The notes: a model not told the origin generated them from the sequence alone. DNA of 64,000 nt from Micropruina glycogenica (GCF_900289045.1 NZ_LT985188.1:2790001-2854000); one strand, 5' to 3'; shown: positions 52,278 through 61,540, counted from the stretch's first letter. Numbers and translations are program-made.

Positions 52278-52835
52278 TCAGCGCAGATCTTTGTCTTGAC
52301 CCGGGGGCAACTGCCGATTCTGCTCAGGGGCAGACTGGCGCCGGTGGCCGCCACCCCCGAACCAGCCCATCAGCAGCGGGATCGCGGTGCCCAGCATCGG
52401 CCACATCGGCCAGTAGTAGATGAAGTGACCCGTACCCACCACGGTCATCAACCAGATCAGGTTGAACATCACCGCCATGCCCAGCCACCAGCGAGGGAAT
52501 CGGCTCATGCTGAGACCGCGCGAACCCTGGCCGGAAGGCGGCATGGCGGACTGCGCGAAACCACCTGGATCGACGGCCAGGTCGCCCAGCACCGGCACCA
52601 GTTCGCCGAGGGTCTTGCTGTTCATCGCCTGGTTCACGCGCTGGTCGTATTCGTCCTTGTCGAGCCGTCCTTCGGCATAGGCGTCGGCGAGCATCGACGC
52701 GGCGTTGGTGCGGTCGGCGTCCGAGGCGCGCACCTGCTGGTAACGCGCGTCTCGGGGGTCGGCCGAAAACCTCGCCCAACCCTGGCCGCCCGAGTTCGGC
52801 GGCTGCGGAAGGTTCTGCCACTGTGGTGTCGACAT
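52278..52835 (-). CDS. DUF1707 domain protein with two transmembrane segments
   Basis: 185 residues from ATG 52835. The DUF1707 motif is intact: QQVRASDADRTNAASMLADAYAEGRLDKDEYDQRV (core RASDADR at about residue 36, GRLDKDEYDQR at 55). A proline/glycine-rich N terminus precedes it. Two hydrophobic segments follow (about 120-138 and 143-160). DUF1707 modules are small SHOCT-like helices in actinobacterial membrane proteins; their role is not settled. Confidence 0.88.
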   Translation of the reverse strand: MSTPQWQNLPQPPNSGGQGWARFSADPRDARYQQVRASDADRTNAASMLADAYAEGRLDKDEYDQRVNQAMNSKTLGELVPVLGDLAVDPGGFAQSAMPPSGQGSRGLSMSRFPRWWLGMAVMFNLIWLMTVVGTGHFIYYWPMWPMLGTAIPLLMGWFGGGGHRRQSAPEQNRQLPPGQDKDLR

Positions 52836-52975
52836 GCTGGCGCTCCTCGAACGATCACCGGGCCACCGGGGGCGGCCGCCAGACTGACACCTTAACCCCG
52901 ACGGTTGCAGACCATGGCGAGCGGTCGTTCGGCGAGTAGCCTGGCGACGACCCACGAGTGCGAAGGAGCATATTG

Positions 52976-53188
52976 ATGACGAACGGTGACGGCCAGGCCA
53001 TCGGCAACCCGGGCCCCAACTTCGACGACGCCGACGATCGTGTCGCCGTCGGCAACCCCGGCCCCGCCCTCGACCCCGAGGCCGAAATCAATCGCGAGCG
53101 GGCGATCGGCAACCCGGGCCCGGCCGAGGATTCCGGCGAAGAGTTCGACTACGACAAGGCGATCGGCGACCCCGGCCCCCAGAACTGA
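52976..53188 (+). CDS. Small acidic protein with four [AV][IV]G[ND]PGP repeats
   Basis: 70 residues. The start is well supported: AAGGAG lies 8-9 bases before ATG 52976. The whole protein consists of four copies of a seven-residue motif, AIGNPGP (8-14), AVGNPGP (24-30), AIGNPGP (43-49) and AIGDPGP (62-68). They are separated by acidic spacers of 9-12 residues (FDDADDRV, EINRER, EEFDYDK). There is no signal peptide, cysteine or membrane segment. It is very probably translated, may be disordered, and I know no family for it. It lies alone between DUF1707 (opposite strand) and the DUF1800 gene. Confidence 0.78.
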   Translation: MTNGDGQAIGNPGPNFDDADDRVAVGNPGPALDPEAEINRERAIGNPGPAEDSGEEFDYDKAIGDPGPQN

Positions 53189-53364
53189 CTCGCCCGGCGG
53201 ACGAGCTCGAACCGCCGGTCGAGCGTGTCGAGACTAGATCCGATCTGCCGCGGCAAGCTGGATCGGCCTACGGTCTGAAGACTTCCTGAAGAGCGGCTGC
53301 CGACCCGCTACGAATCGGTCGACGAAGGGTCGCGCCCACGCCAAGTGCGCGCACCATCGAAGGC

Positions 53365-54693
53365 ATGGATCCGCTCACTCAGGCGCAGACTGTGCGGCGC
53401 GTCGTCGACCGGCTGGCCTTCGGGCTACCCGCGCACGACCTCGACGCGCTCACCCGGCGGGGGCCGGACGGCGCGGCCCGGGCTTTGCTCGGCCGCGCCG
53501 CGGCCGCCCCGACGCCACCGGAGTTCGAGCAGGTGCCCGAGCGGGTCAAGGGTGAGAGCACCGTGGCCAAGAAGGCCCGTCGGGTGGTGCTGCGCGCCAA
53601 CGCCGTGACCCTGGCCACTTGGTGGCTGTCGCAGCTGATCACCAGCCCCGACCCGGCCCGCGAGCGGTTGACCTGGTTCTGGCACGGGCACTTCGCGACC
53701 TCGATTCAGAAGGTGCGGCTCGCCCACCTGATGCTCACCCAGAACCAGACGTTCCGCAGCCTGGGCGGTGCATCGTTCGGCCCGCTGGCCCACGCCCTGA
53801 TCGTCGACCCGGCGCTGATGGTGTGGCTGGACGCCCCAAAGAACCGCACCGGCTCGCCCAACGAGAACCTCGCCCGCGAGTACCTGGAGCTGTTCACCCT
53901 CGGCCACGGCAACTACACCGAGGCCGACGTCACCGCGGCCGCCCGCGCGCTGACCGGCTTCACCCTGCAGCGCGACGGCGGCACCGCGGTGGCCACGCTG
54001 CGGCCGCGCCGGCACGACAGTGGCCAGAAGACGCTGCTGGGCCGCACCGGCGACCTCGGCGCCGACGACGTGGTCGACCTGGCCCTGGCCCAACCCGCGT
54101 CGGCGACCTTCGTGATCTCGCGACTCTGGGCCCGCTTCGTCAGCCATGAGCCGCCCCCTGCCGCGCACCTGGAACGCCTCACCACCGCGTACGGCCCCGA
54201 GCGGCGCCTCGACCGGCTGCTGCTCGCGCTGGTCGCCGACCCCGGTTTCTCTTCGCCCGAGCTGTCACTGGTGAAAGAACCCGTGCTGTGGCTGGTCGGG
54301 TTGACCCGCCAACTCGGGGTGAGTGCCGACCAGCTCGCCGCCCCCCTCAAGGACGGCCGCACGACCACCCTCGCCCAGAGCCTGTTGGCAGGGTTGGCCG
54401 GCATGGGCCAGGTGCCGTTCCGGCCGCCGAGCGTGGGCGGCTGGCCGTCCGGGCGCGGGTGGCTGTCGAGCGGTGCCGCGGCCACCAGGCTGGCGCTGGC
54501 CACCCGGGTCGCCGCCGCGGCCACCCCGAAGCTGACCGGAACCACCAGGGCCAGGGTGGCCGCCACCGGTCGCCTGCTGGGCGTGGACGCCTGGTCGACG
54601 CGCACCGCCGACGCCCTGGCCGGCGTGGCCGACCGGCCCGCCCAACTGGTGGCCCTGGCCGCCTGCAGCCCCGAGTACATCGTCAGTCGCTAG
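53365..54693 (+). CDS. DUF1800 domain protein
   Basis: 442 residues. DUF1800 hallmarks are present: RRVVDRLAFGLP at the N terminus, FWHGHFATS near residue 112, NENLAREYLELFTLGHGNYTE near 175 and VKEPVLWLVGLTRQLG near 310. It lacks a recognisable export signal of its own. It is 20 bp upstream of a DUF1501 gene, the usual partner across bacteria, so the two probably work together. The biochemical role of the pair is not established. Confidence 0.9.
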   Translation: MDPLTQAQTVRRVVDRLAFGLPAHDLDALTRRGPDGAARALLGRAAAAPTPPEFEQVPERVKGESTVAKKARRVVLRANAVTLATWWLSQLITSPDPARERLTWFWHGHFATSIQKVRLAHLMLTQNQTFRSLGGASFGPLAHALIVDPALMVWLDAPKNRTGSPNENLAREYLELFTLGHGNYTEADVTAAARALTGFTLQRDGGTAVATLRPRRHDSGQKTLLGRTGDLGADDVVDLALAQPASATFVISRLWARFVSHEPPPAAHLERLTTAYGPERRLDRLLLALVADPGFSSPELSLVKEPVLWLVGLTRQLGVSADQLAAPLKDGRTTTLAQSLLAGLAGMGQVPFRPPSVGGWPSGRGWLSSGAAATRLALATRVAAAATPKLTGTTRARVAATGRLLGVDAWSTRTADALAGVADRPAQLVALAACSPEYIVSR

Positions 54694-54713
54694 TGCCGTC
54701 ACGAGGAGCAGCC

Positions 54714-55976
54714 ATGACCACACCCACCCTGCCGACCACAGTGCACACCACCACCCGGCGCCGCTTTCTGACCTGGTCGGGGGTGACCGCCGGCGCCCTC
54801 GTGGCCGGCGGGGCCGCCACGCTGTCGTGGCCGCAGTTGTTCGCAGCCGCCCAACGCACCCCGCTCGACCCACAGGCCGGCGTGCTGGTCGTGGTCACCC
54901 TGTACGGCGGCAACGACGGGCTGAACACCGTGGTGCCCGCAGCCGACCCGGCCTACGCAGCGGCCCGTCCCGACCTGGCGTACCGACCCGACGAGGTGCT
55001 CGACGTCGGCACCGGCCTCGGCCTCAACCCCGGCCTCAAAGGGCTCAAGAGCTTGTGGGACGACAAGTCGCTGGCCATCGTGCACGGCGTCGGCTACCCC
55101 CAACCCGACCGCAGCCATTTCGCCTCGATGGCGATCTGGCAGTGCGGCTCACCAGGCACGCCCGCGACCTCGGGCTGGCTCGGCCGCTGGCTCGACTTGG
55201 CGCCCGACCCGGTCAAGGCGCTGGCCCTCGACCCGGTGCTGCCGCCGCTGCTGGCCGGCACCCGCACCGCCGGCTCGACGCTCGGCCGTACCCGGCTGGC
55301 CCTGCCCCGCGGCGCGGCCGGACGCACCGTGGCAGGGTTGGCCCTGCCCAGCCCGTCCGACGGGCCCTGGCAGGCAGCAGCCGCCACCTCACTGGCCGAC
55401 CTGGTGAAGGCGTCCGGCACGTTTCACGACGCTGTGGCCGAGATCGACGACCAGCAAGACGAGACCACCGCACCCGGCGGCAGTGCCGGCGGCCAGTCCG
55501 ACCTGGCCAAGCAGCTCGCCATCGTGGCCGGCCTGGTCGAACTGGGCGTACCCACCCGGGTCTACTCGGTGTCGCTCGGCGGGTTCGACACCCATTCGGA
55601 CGAACGCGGCACCCAAGAGCGGCTGCTCGCCCAGTTGGACGCCGCCCTGGCCGGCTTCGCCGCCCGGCTGGCCAAGACCGAGCGCGGCCGGCAGGTGGTC
55701 ACCATGGTCTATTCGGAGTTCGGCCGCCGGGTGCACGCCAACGCCTCCGAAGGCACCGACCACGGCACCGCCGGCCCGATGTTCGTGTTCGGCCGCGGCG
55801 TGCAGGGGGGCCACTACGGCAGCCAGCCCAGCCTCACCGACCTCGACGAAGGCGACCTGCGGGCGTCCACCGACTTTCGCGACGTGTACGGCTCGATGCT
55901 CACCGGCGTGCTCGGCGCCGACCCGGGCCAGGTGCTGAACGGCTGGACGAACACCGTGCCCCGACTGTTCGGCTGA
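54714..55976 (+). CDS. DUF1501 protein with Tat signal
   Basis: 420 residues; start fixed by GAGGAG. The Tat signal TTRRRFLTWSG (residues about 13-23) predicts export of a folded protein. The body shows DUF1501 features: VVVTLYGGNDGLNTVVP, HGVGYPQPDRSHF, SLGGFDTHSDERGTQERLL and YSEFGRRVHANASEGTDHGTAGPMFVFG. These resemble the metal-binding core of alkaline-phosphatase/sulfatase-like folds (the DTH and EGTDHG residues). It is co-transcribed with DUF1800. Confidence 0.92.
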   Translation: MTTPTLPTTVHTTTRRRFLTWSGVTAGALVAGGAATLSWPQLFAAAQRTPLDPQAGVLVVVTLYGGNDGLNTVVPAADPAYAAARPDLAYRPDEVLDVGTGLGLNPGLKGLKSLWDDKSLAIVHGVGYPQPDRSHFASMAIWQCGSPGTPATSGWLGRWLDLAPDPVKALALDPVLPPLLAGTRTAGSTLGRTRLALPRGAAGRTVAGLALPSPSDGPWQAAAATSLADLVKASGTFHDAVAEIDDQQDETTAPGGSAGGQSDLAKQLAIVAGLVELGVPTRVYSVSLGGFDTHSDERGTQERLLAQLDAALAGFAARLAKTERGRQVVTMVYSEFGRRVHANASEGTDHGTAGPMFVFGRGVQGGHYGSQPSLTDLDEGDLRASTDFRDVYGSMLTGVLGADPGQVLNGWTNTVPRLFG

Positions 55977-55977
55977 G

Positions 55978-56145
55978 CGTGAACGGGATTGGGGTTCCGA
56001 ATACCGTTCACCATCCCCCCACTGACCGGAAAGGGAGACGGTTCCGACTATCGTTCAGGCTGCCTCCGTCCCGATTTCTGGCTTGCCAGAGCAAAGTGCG
56101 CCGGCTCAGATGAACGGGAATCGGAACCGTCCCCAATACCCGCCA
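55978..56145. repeat. Family D-like inverted repeats
   Basis: GTGAACGGGATTGGGGTTCC with its partner GAATACCGTTCAC (55979-56011), and a right part TGAACGGGAATCGGAACCGT (56110-56130). They share the GGGG-ACGGTTCC core with family D. They separate the DUF1501 gene from the convergent DUF4921 gene. Confidence 0.6.
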
Positions 56146-56153
56146 GACTTCGG

Positions 56154-57482
56154 TCAGCGGTGATACCGCAACGAGTTCGGACGGCACTCGGCCTCGGTGC
56201 CGATGCGCAGGTCGGGGCTGACCTTGCCGTCGTCGCGCAGCGTCAGCAGCCGGGCGGCCACCCGGTCGCGGATCGTCCACGGGTCGAGGGTGTTCAGGTA
56301 GATCTTGGTGGCGCCCTCGAAGCCGGCCAGGGTCGAGATGCGCCACTTCAGCACGATGCGCCAGGGCATGGCCACATCGACGTCGATCGGCCGGTAATGC
56401 CACTCTTCGTTCGAGGGCACGTCCACCCCGGTGGCCGCATGCATCGCGTGCAGCATGTCAGACATGCCGCGCAGCTCTTCGGGCGCCTGCTCCCACGGGT
56501 CGCATTCGGCGCTCTTGCTGTAGATCTCAAGGGACGGGAAGCGGTGCCCGAAGCCTGCGAACGCGATGGCGTGGTCGTTCTCGGCCAGCACCAGATTCTT
56601 GTAACCCGCGTAGTTCACCGCGTTCTCGTTGAACACGTTGGGGTTGTCGCGCAGCAGCGCCACGGCCCGCTCGGCCTGCACACCGCGCTCGTCCACGGCC
56701 ACCAGTTGCTTGTGCAGGTGATCGAAGGACGCGCCGGCCGGCTTCAGCCAGTTCTGAAACACCACCACGTAGCGGGCGTAGCGGTTCAGGTTGAACAGCG
56801 CCTGAATGGACTCGACCGTGAACGACAGCAGGGCCCCGTGCTCGTCGGGCGTCATGGTGCCAGAGGCGGCCAGTTGGGTGTTGTCTGTGGCGCCGTCCAC
56901 GAAATGTCGGCGGCTGATGATCACGTCATGCCCGCCCCCGAAGAAGCCCGACGCGAAGTCGACCTGTTCGGCCTCAGTCATCGCGTCCACCTGCTCGTGG
57001 GTGCGGCCGCCGGCCAGCAGTTTGGTGCGGGCCACGCCCAGCACATGGTCGCGACCGATCGGCGAGTCGAGGTAGGCCGCCTTACGCGCCGCCACCCGCG
57101 GCGGCAGGGTGTAGCCGTAGTTGGCGTTCCAGTACTGATAGCTCAGAATCTCGAACAGGTTCGGCACCCGGCGAAACTCGGCGACGGTGGTGAACAACTC
57201 CTCGGCCGTGGTGCCGTAGCGCACCTCGCGGGTGCCGTCGGGGTGCCTGATCATGCGCGACTTCTCGGGCGGCGTCTCCAGGTAGCGCTGCTCGCAGAAG
57301 GGGCAGTACCGGCCCTGCATGGCCGGGTCGAGCGGCACCGGATCGGGCAGCGTCACACCCAGCGGCCTGTTGCCGCGCCCGGCCACGGTCCACACCTCGG
57401 TGCCCGAGAAAGGGTTCAGTTGCTTGACGGTGCCGTCGGCCATCATGGTCAACCAGTCCGGCTCGCGGTGGGACGTCAGCAT
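56154..57482 (-). CDS. DUF4921 protein, GalT/HIT-like nucleotidyltransferase fold
   Basis: 442 residues from ATG 57482 with GGGGAG upstream; the longer frame is not used. Zinc-type CPFC near residue 61 and a HIT-like FDHLHKQL (His-x-His) near 255 are the features of the galactose-1-phosphate uridylyltransferase superfamily. DUF4921 members are common in actinobacteria, but their substrate is unknown. Further conserved segments are YQYWNANYGYTLPP and ISRRHFVDGATDN. It is monocistronic and divergent from the WhiB-like gene across about 215 bp in which I see nothing. Confidence 0.88.
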   Translation of the reverse strand: MLTSHREPDWLTMMADGTVKQLNPFSGTEVWTVAGRGNRPLGVTLPDPVPLDPAMQGRYCPFCEQRYLETPPEKSRMIRHPDGTREVRYGTTAEELFTTVAEFRRVPNLFEILSYQYWNANYGYTLPPRVAARKAAYLDSPIGRDHVLGVARTKLLAGGRTHEQVDAMTEAEQVDFASGFFGGGHDVIISRRHFVDGATDNTQLAASGTMTPDEHGALLSFTVESIQALFNLNRYARYVVVFQNWLKPAGASFDHLHKQLVAVDERGVQAERAVALLRDNPNVFNENAVNYAGYKNLVLAENDHAIAFAGFGHRFPSLEIYSKSAECDPWEQAPEELRGMSDMLHAMHAATGVDVPSNEEWHYRPIDVDVAMPWRIVLKWRISTLAGFEGATKIYLNTLDPWTIRDRVAARLLTLRDDGKVSPDLRIGTEAECRPNSLRYHR

Positions 57483-57698
57483 GGGTAGAGCTCCCCTGGA
57501 TTCTGTAGTGCCCCTCAGGGTAGCGTCAGGCTCAGTTGGTTCGGCACCGACCCACCCCCCGAGGGTCTCCGACCGACGGAATCGCCTTCCGGCATCGCCA
57601 CCCGGTAACCGATCGGCACCATTCCGCAGACCCTGCAACCAAATCGTGACCTCCCGCGTCCAACCCCGATGAGGACCAGTCACGGAAGTGAGAACGAC

Positions 57699-58265
57699 AT
57701 GCCGCACGCGCCCATCGAAACCCGCGCCGCCTGCATCGACAACCCTGCTCTGTTTCAGCACGAACTGCTCGAAGAGCCGGTCAAGGCACGGCAGGGCACT
57801 GATGCCCAGCGTCGCCAGGCGCTGCTCGCCGCCCGCGCCGCCGCCGTCTGCGCCGGTTGCCCGCTGTTCACCTCGTGCCTGTACGAGGCCGTGGTCGACC
57901 ACGACGTGGCCGGCTTCGTGGCCGGCAGCACCGAGGCGCAGCGCGTCCAGATGCGGCACGCGCTCGGCGTGAAGGTCGAGCCGGACGATCTGGACGTCCT
58001 GTCGGGCGTGGTGCGCGGCGGCCGTCAGATCAACCATGACGAGGTCGTCCGGCTGCGCCAGGCCAACCCGCACGAGAGCCTCGAAGTGCTGGCCATGCGG
58101 CTGGGCTGCTCGCTGTCGACGGTGAAGCGCCACATGCGTCGCGCCCGTACCGCCCCGGCCGAGGTGAAACTCGCCATTGTCAAGCCGAGCGTCGAGCGGG
58201 TGCTGGCCGTGTTCGCCGCGGTGGTGGGCTACCCGCGTCGTCCGCGCGAGCAGCGGGTCGCCTGA
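57699..58265 (+). CDS. WhiB-type iron-sulfur regulator fused to a C-terminal helix-turn-helix region
   Basis: 188 residues from ATG 57699 (ATG 57669 possible). The Wbl cysteine pattern C-x(n)-CxxC-x5-C is present: Cys12, Cys51, Cys54 and Cys60 (CAGCPLFTSC), followed by GFVAGST in place of the G[VI]WGG turn. Most Wbl proteins are about 80-130 residues. Here an additional domain (residues 110-188) contains LEVLAMRLGCSLSTVKRHMRRAR, a clear helix-turn-helix of LuxR/sigma-4 type. Wbl proteins sense redox or NO with a 4Fe-4S cluster and partner sigma factors. Confidence 0.85.
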   Translation: MPHAPIETRAACIDNPALFQHELLEEPVKARQGTDAQRRQALLAARAAAVCAGCPLFTSCLYEAVVDHDVAGFVAGSTEAQRVQMRHALGVKVEPDDLDVLSGVVRGGRQINHDEVVRLRQANPHESLEVLAMRLGCSLSTVKRHMRRARTAPAEVKLAIVKPSVERVLAVFAAVVGYPRRPREQRVA

Positions 58266-58274
58266 GCCACCCGA

Positions 58275-58375
58275 CCCACGTCATTCCGGCGAAAGCCGGA
58301 ATCTCACAACCGACGGCCGCGCACGCCACGTCCCCACGACCCGGCAGAGATCCCGACTTCCGTCGGGATGACGAG
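58275..58375. repeat. Two family C hairpin repeats
   Basis: GTCATTCCGGCGAAAGCCGG (58279-58298) and ATCCCGACTTCCGTCGGGAT (58350-58369) are hairpins between the convergent WhiB-like gene and the peptide ABC operon. Confidence 0.8.
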
Positions 58376-58405
58376 ATCCCCACAAGGCTGGATGGCCGCC
58401 CTCCG

Positions 58406-59491
58406 CTATTCGGCGACCGCTGCCTCGACCACCAGCGAGTCGGCGGGTTCAACCCGTCCAGCCAGAATCGACTCGGCCCAGTGACACGACACCCGATGGC
58501 CGGGGTGGCCCTCGATGACCCGCAGTTCAGGCACCTCGGTGTCGCACAGCGTGGGCTGCCGGTAGGGGCAGCGGGTGTGGAATCGGCAGCCGGACGGTGG
58601 GTTGGCCGGGCTGGGCAGGTCGCCGCGCAGCAGAATGCGTTCGCGTCGGTCTTCGACCTCGGGGTCGGGAATCGGAATCGCCGACATGAGCGCGATCGTG
58701 TAGGGGTGCAGCGGCGTTTGGTACAGCTCGTCCGCATCGGCCTCTTCGACCAGCCGGCCCAGATACATCACGCCGACCCGGTCGCTGATGTGCCGCACCA
58801 CCGCAAGGTCGTGGGCGATCACCACGTAGGTGAGCCCGAACTCCTTCTGCAGCCGCTCCAGCAGGTTGATCACCTGCGCCTGCACCGACACGTCGAGGGC
58901 CGAGACGGGTTCGTCGGCGATCACCAGATCGGGGTTGAGAATCATGGCCCGGGCGATGCCGATGCGTTGCCGTTGGCCGCCCGAGAACTCGTGGGGGTAC
59001 TTGGCCAGGGCTGAGCGCGGCATGCCGACCAGTTCGAGCATGTCGGCGGCTCGCTTGATCAGTTCGGCCTGCGGACGCGGGTCGTGCACGCGCAGCGGCT
59101 CGATCATCAGGCTCTGCACCGATTGGCGCGGGTCGAGCGAAGCCAGGGGGTCTTGGAACACCATCTGCATACGCCGTCTGGCCTGGCGCAGTTTCTCACC
59201 GCTGAGGGCGCTGACGTCGACCCCGTCGAGGGTGACCGTGCCGCCCGTGGGCTCTTCGAGCCGCAGCACCGCGCGTCCGAACGTCGACTTGCCGCAGCCC
59301 GACTCACCCACCAAGCCGTAGGTGCTGCCGCGACGTACCCTCAGCGACACGCCGTCCACGGCCTTCACGTGACCGACGGTGCGGTCGACGACCAGGCCCT
59401 TCTTGATCGGAAAGTGCACCTTGAGGTCGTCGACCACCAGCAGGTCATCTCGTTGGTCGAGCTTGTCGAGACCCTCAGAGCCGTCAGCCAT
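58406..59491 (-). CDS. Oligopeptide ABC transporter ATP-binding protein (DppF/OppF type)
   Basis: 361 residues. Walker [10 protein letters not shown] lies near residue 63, signature [15 protein letters not shown] near 168, Walker [13 protein letters not shown] follows, and the switch His is in VIAHDLAVV. The C-terminal oligopeptide_HTH-type tail has [15 protein letters not shown] with the cysteines typical of OppF/DppF. The N terminus contains GLDKLDQRD, encoded by a family B repeat (59453-59475). Last gene of the importer operon, overlapping the DppD-type gene by eight bases. Confidence 0.94.
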   Translation of the reverse strand: MADGSEGLDKLDQRDDLLVVDDLKVHFPIKKGLVVDRTVGHVKAVDGVSLRVRRGSTYGLVGESGCGKSTFGRAVLRLEEPTGGTVTLDGVDVSALSGEKLRQARRRMQMVFQDPLASLDPRQSVQSLMIEPLRVHDPRPQAELIKRAADMLELVGMPRSALAKYPHEFSGGQRQRIGIARAMILNPDLVIADEPVSALDVSVQAQVINLLERLQKEFGLTYVVIAHDLAVVRHISDRVGVMYLGRLVEEADADELYQTPLHPYTIALMSAIPIPDPEVEDRRERILLRGDLPSPANPPSGCRFHTRCPYRQPTLCDTEVPELRVIEGHPGHRVSCHWAESILAGRVEPADSLVVEAAVAE

Positions 59492-60515
59492 GGGTCACCT
59501 CCGCGGGGTGGACGCAGCGCACCGGGTGGTCCGGCGGCGAATCGGGCAGCGGCTCCAAGGGAATGTCGGGTCGCACGCACTCGTCGGTGGCGTGCCGGCA
59601 GCGCGGCGCGAACGCGCAGGCCTTCGACCACGTGATGGTGTCGCGCGGGGTGCCGGGAATCGGCTGCAGCGGTTCGCCGCGGGGCAGGTCGAGCCGCGGA
59701 ATGGACGCCAGCAGGCCGTGGGTGTACCGGTGCCTCGGGTGGGCGAACAGCTCTTGCCGGGGGGCCGACTCGACGATGCGGCCCGAATACATCACGTTGA
59801 CGTGGTCGCACAGCCCGGCCACCACGCCCAGGTCGTGGGTGATCATGATCATCGCCGTGCCCGAGTCGGTGACCAGCTCTTTGAGCAGTTCGAGCACCTG
59901 AGCCTGAATCGTCACGTCGAGGGCCGTGGTGGGCTCGTCGCAGATCAGCAGCTTGGGCTTGCAGGCCAGCGCCATGGCGATCAGTGCCCGCTGCCGCATG
60001 CCGCCCGACAACTGGTGCGGGTACTCCTTCAGGCGTCGTTCGGGGTCGGGAATGCCGCAGCGGCGCAGCAGGTCGACCGACTCGGCCATGGCCGCCTTCT
60101 TGGTGGTCTTGGTGTGGGTGAGCAGCACCTCGGCCACCTGCACGCCGATCGGCACCACCGGGTTGAGCGAGCTGATCGGGTCTTGAAACACCATCGCGAT
60201 CTCAGAGCCGCGCAACTTGGCCATGGCCCGATCGCCCATGCTGAGCAGGTCTTGGCCCTTGTACCGCACCTGGCCGGTCACCTCGACGCCGCGTGCGGGC
60301 AGCAGGCCCATCAGCGCGAGCACGGTGACCGATTTGCCCGAGCCCGATTCGCCCACCACGCCGACGATCTCGCCGGGGTCGACGGAGTAACTGACGCCGT
60401 CCACAGCGCGGGTCTGCGACCGGCGATGCTTGAACGTGACGCTCAGGTTGTCGATTTCGAGCAGCGGCTCGCGCTCAGTCACCGCGGTGCCGCCCTGAGC
60501 CTGGGTCTGGGTCAT
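59484..60515 (-). CDS. Oligopeptide ABC transporter ATP-binding protein (DppD/OppD type)
   Basis: 343 residues from ATG 60515, which has GAGGCGG upstream; GTG 60521 would overlap the permease stop by four bases. Walker A GESGSGKS lies near residue 56, signature [16 protein letters not shown] near 170, Walker [13 protein letters not shown] after it, and the switch His is in MITHDLGVV. The tail [14 protein letters not shown] is the usual cysteine-rich C terminus. It powers the two permeases together with the DppF-type subunit. Confidence 0.94.
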   Translation of the reverse strand: MTQTQAQGGTAVTEREPLLEIDNLSVTFKHRRSQTRAVDGVSYSVDPGEIVGVVGESGSGKSVTVLALMGLLPARGVEVTGQVRYKGQDLLSMGDRAMAKLRGSEIAMVFQDPISSLNPVVPIGVQVAEVLLTHTKTTKKAAMAESVDLLRRCGIPDPERRLKEYPHQLSGGMRQRALIAMALACKPKLLICDEPTTALDVTIQAQVLELLKELVTDSGTAMIMITHDLGVVAGLCDHVNVMYSGRIVESAPRQELFAHPRHRYTHGLLASIPRLDLPRGEPLQPIPGTPRDTITWSKACAFAPRCRHATDECVRPDIPLEPLPDSPPDHPVRCVHPAEVTHG

Positions 60516-60517
60516 GG

Positions 60518-61540
60518 TCACCGCCTCGACTTGGGGTCGAGGGCCTCGCGCAGCGACTCGCCGAGCAGCGTGAAGCCGAGCGCGGTGACGGCGATGCAGA
60601 GGCCCGGGAAGAAGGTCAACCACGGCGCGGACTGCAGCCGGTCTTGGGCCTTGACCAGCATGCGTCCCCATTCGGCCACGGCCGGGTCGGCCTCGCCGAG
60701 GCCCAGGTACGACAGGGCGGCCACCTCGATGATCGCGGTGGCGAGGGTGAGCGTGGCCTGCACCAGCACGGGGCCGAGCGAGTTGGGCAGCACGTGACTC
60801 ATCGTGATGGTGCGCCGGCGCAGCCCGAGCGACCACGAGGCCAGCACGTAGTCCTTGCGGGTTTCGGCCATCATCGAGCCGCGCAGCAGGCGGGCGAAGA
60901 TGGGCACCTGCGCGGTGGCGATGGCCACCATGATGGCCAGCGGCTGGCGGCCCATCACCGCGGCCACCGACACCGCCAGCAGCAGCGAGGGAATCGACAG
61001 CAGAATGTCGACCAGACGCATCACGGTGACGTCCACCCAGCCGCCGAAGGCGCCGGCCAGGCCGCCCAGAATGGCGCCGCCGATCAGGCCGAGCAGCGTC
61101 GACACCACGCCGATGATCAGCGACTGCCGGGCGCCGAAGATCAGCTGGGTGAGCAGGTCCGAGCCGAACGGATCGAGCCCGAGCGGGTGTTCGGGCGAGA
61201 ACGGGGGCAGCGAGTACGGCGTGATCTGGTCGATCCACTGCGAACCGGCCGGCTCGTAGGGCGCCAGCACCGGGGCGAACACCGCGATCAGCACGAACAG
61301 CGCCACGATGACCGCGCCGATGATCGCCGACGGGTTGCGCACGAGCCGCTGCAGGGCGCCCTTCCACAGGCTGGTGCCCTCTTCGTCGATCTCGTCGCCG
61401 CCCATCGCCTCTTCGAGCAGGGGCGGCCGCTCGAGCATGCCCACCGAGGTCGCCACGGCAAGATCGGGCGCCTCGGGCACGTCAGTGTCGTCGGTGATGT
61501 CGGTGTCGTCGGGCAGGTTGGGGTTGCGGTCGTCGGTCAT
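60518..61540 (-). CDS. Oligopeptide ABC transporter permease (DppC/OppC type)
   Basis: 340 residues from ATG 61540, overlapping the first permease stop (ATGA). An unusually long acidic cytoplasmic N terminus of about 65 residues (DDTDITDDTDVPEAPD) precedes the first helix (AIIGAVIVALFVLIAVFAPVL). The family motif EHPLGLDPFGSDLLTQLIFGARQSL is near residue 115, and an EAA loop (RKDYVLASWSLGLRRRTI) is near 232. Six helices in total. Confidence 0.94.
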   Translation of the reverse strand: MTDDRNPNLPDDTDITDDTDVPEAPDLAVATSVGMLERPPLLEEAMGGDEIDEEGTSLWKGALQRLVRNPSAIIGAVIVALFVLIAVFAPVLAPYEPAGSQWIDQITPYSLPPFSPEHPLGLDPFGSDLLTQLIFGARQSLIIGVVSTLLGLIGGAILGGLAGAFGGWVDVTVMRLVDILLSIPSLLLAVSVAAVMGRQPLAIMVAIATAQVPIFARLLRGSMMAETRKDYVLASWSLGLRRRTITMSHVLPNSLGPVLVQATLTLATAIIEVAALSYLGLGEADPAVAEWGRMLVKAQDRLQSAPWLTFFPGLCIAVTALGFTLLGESLREALDPKSRR

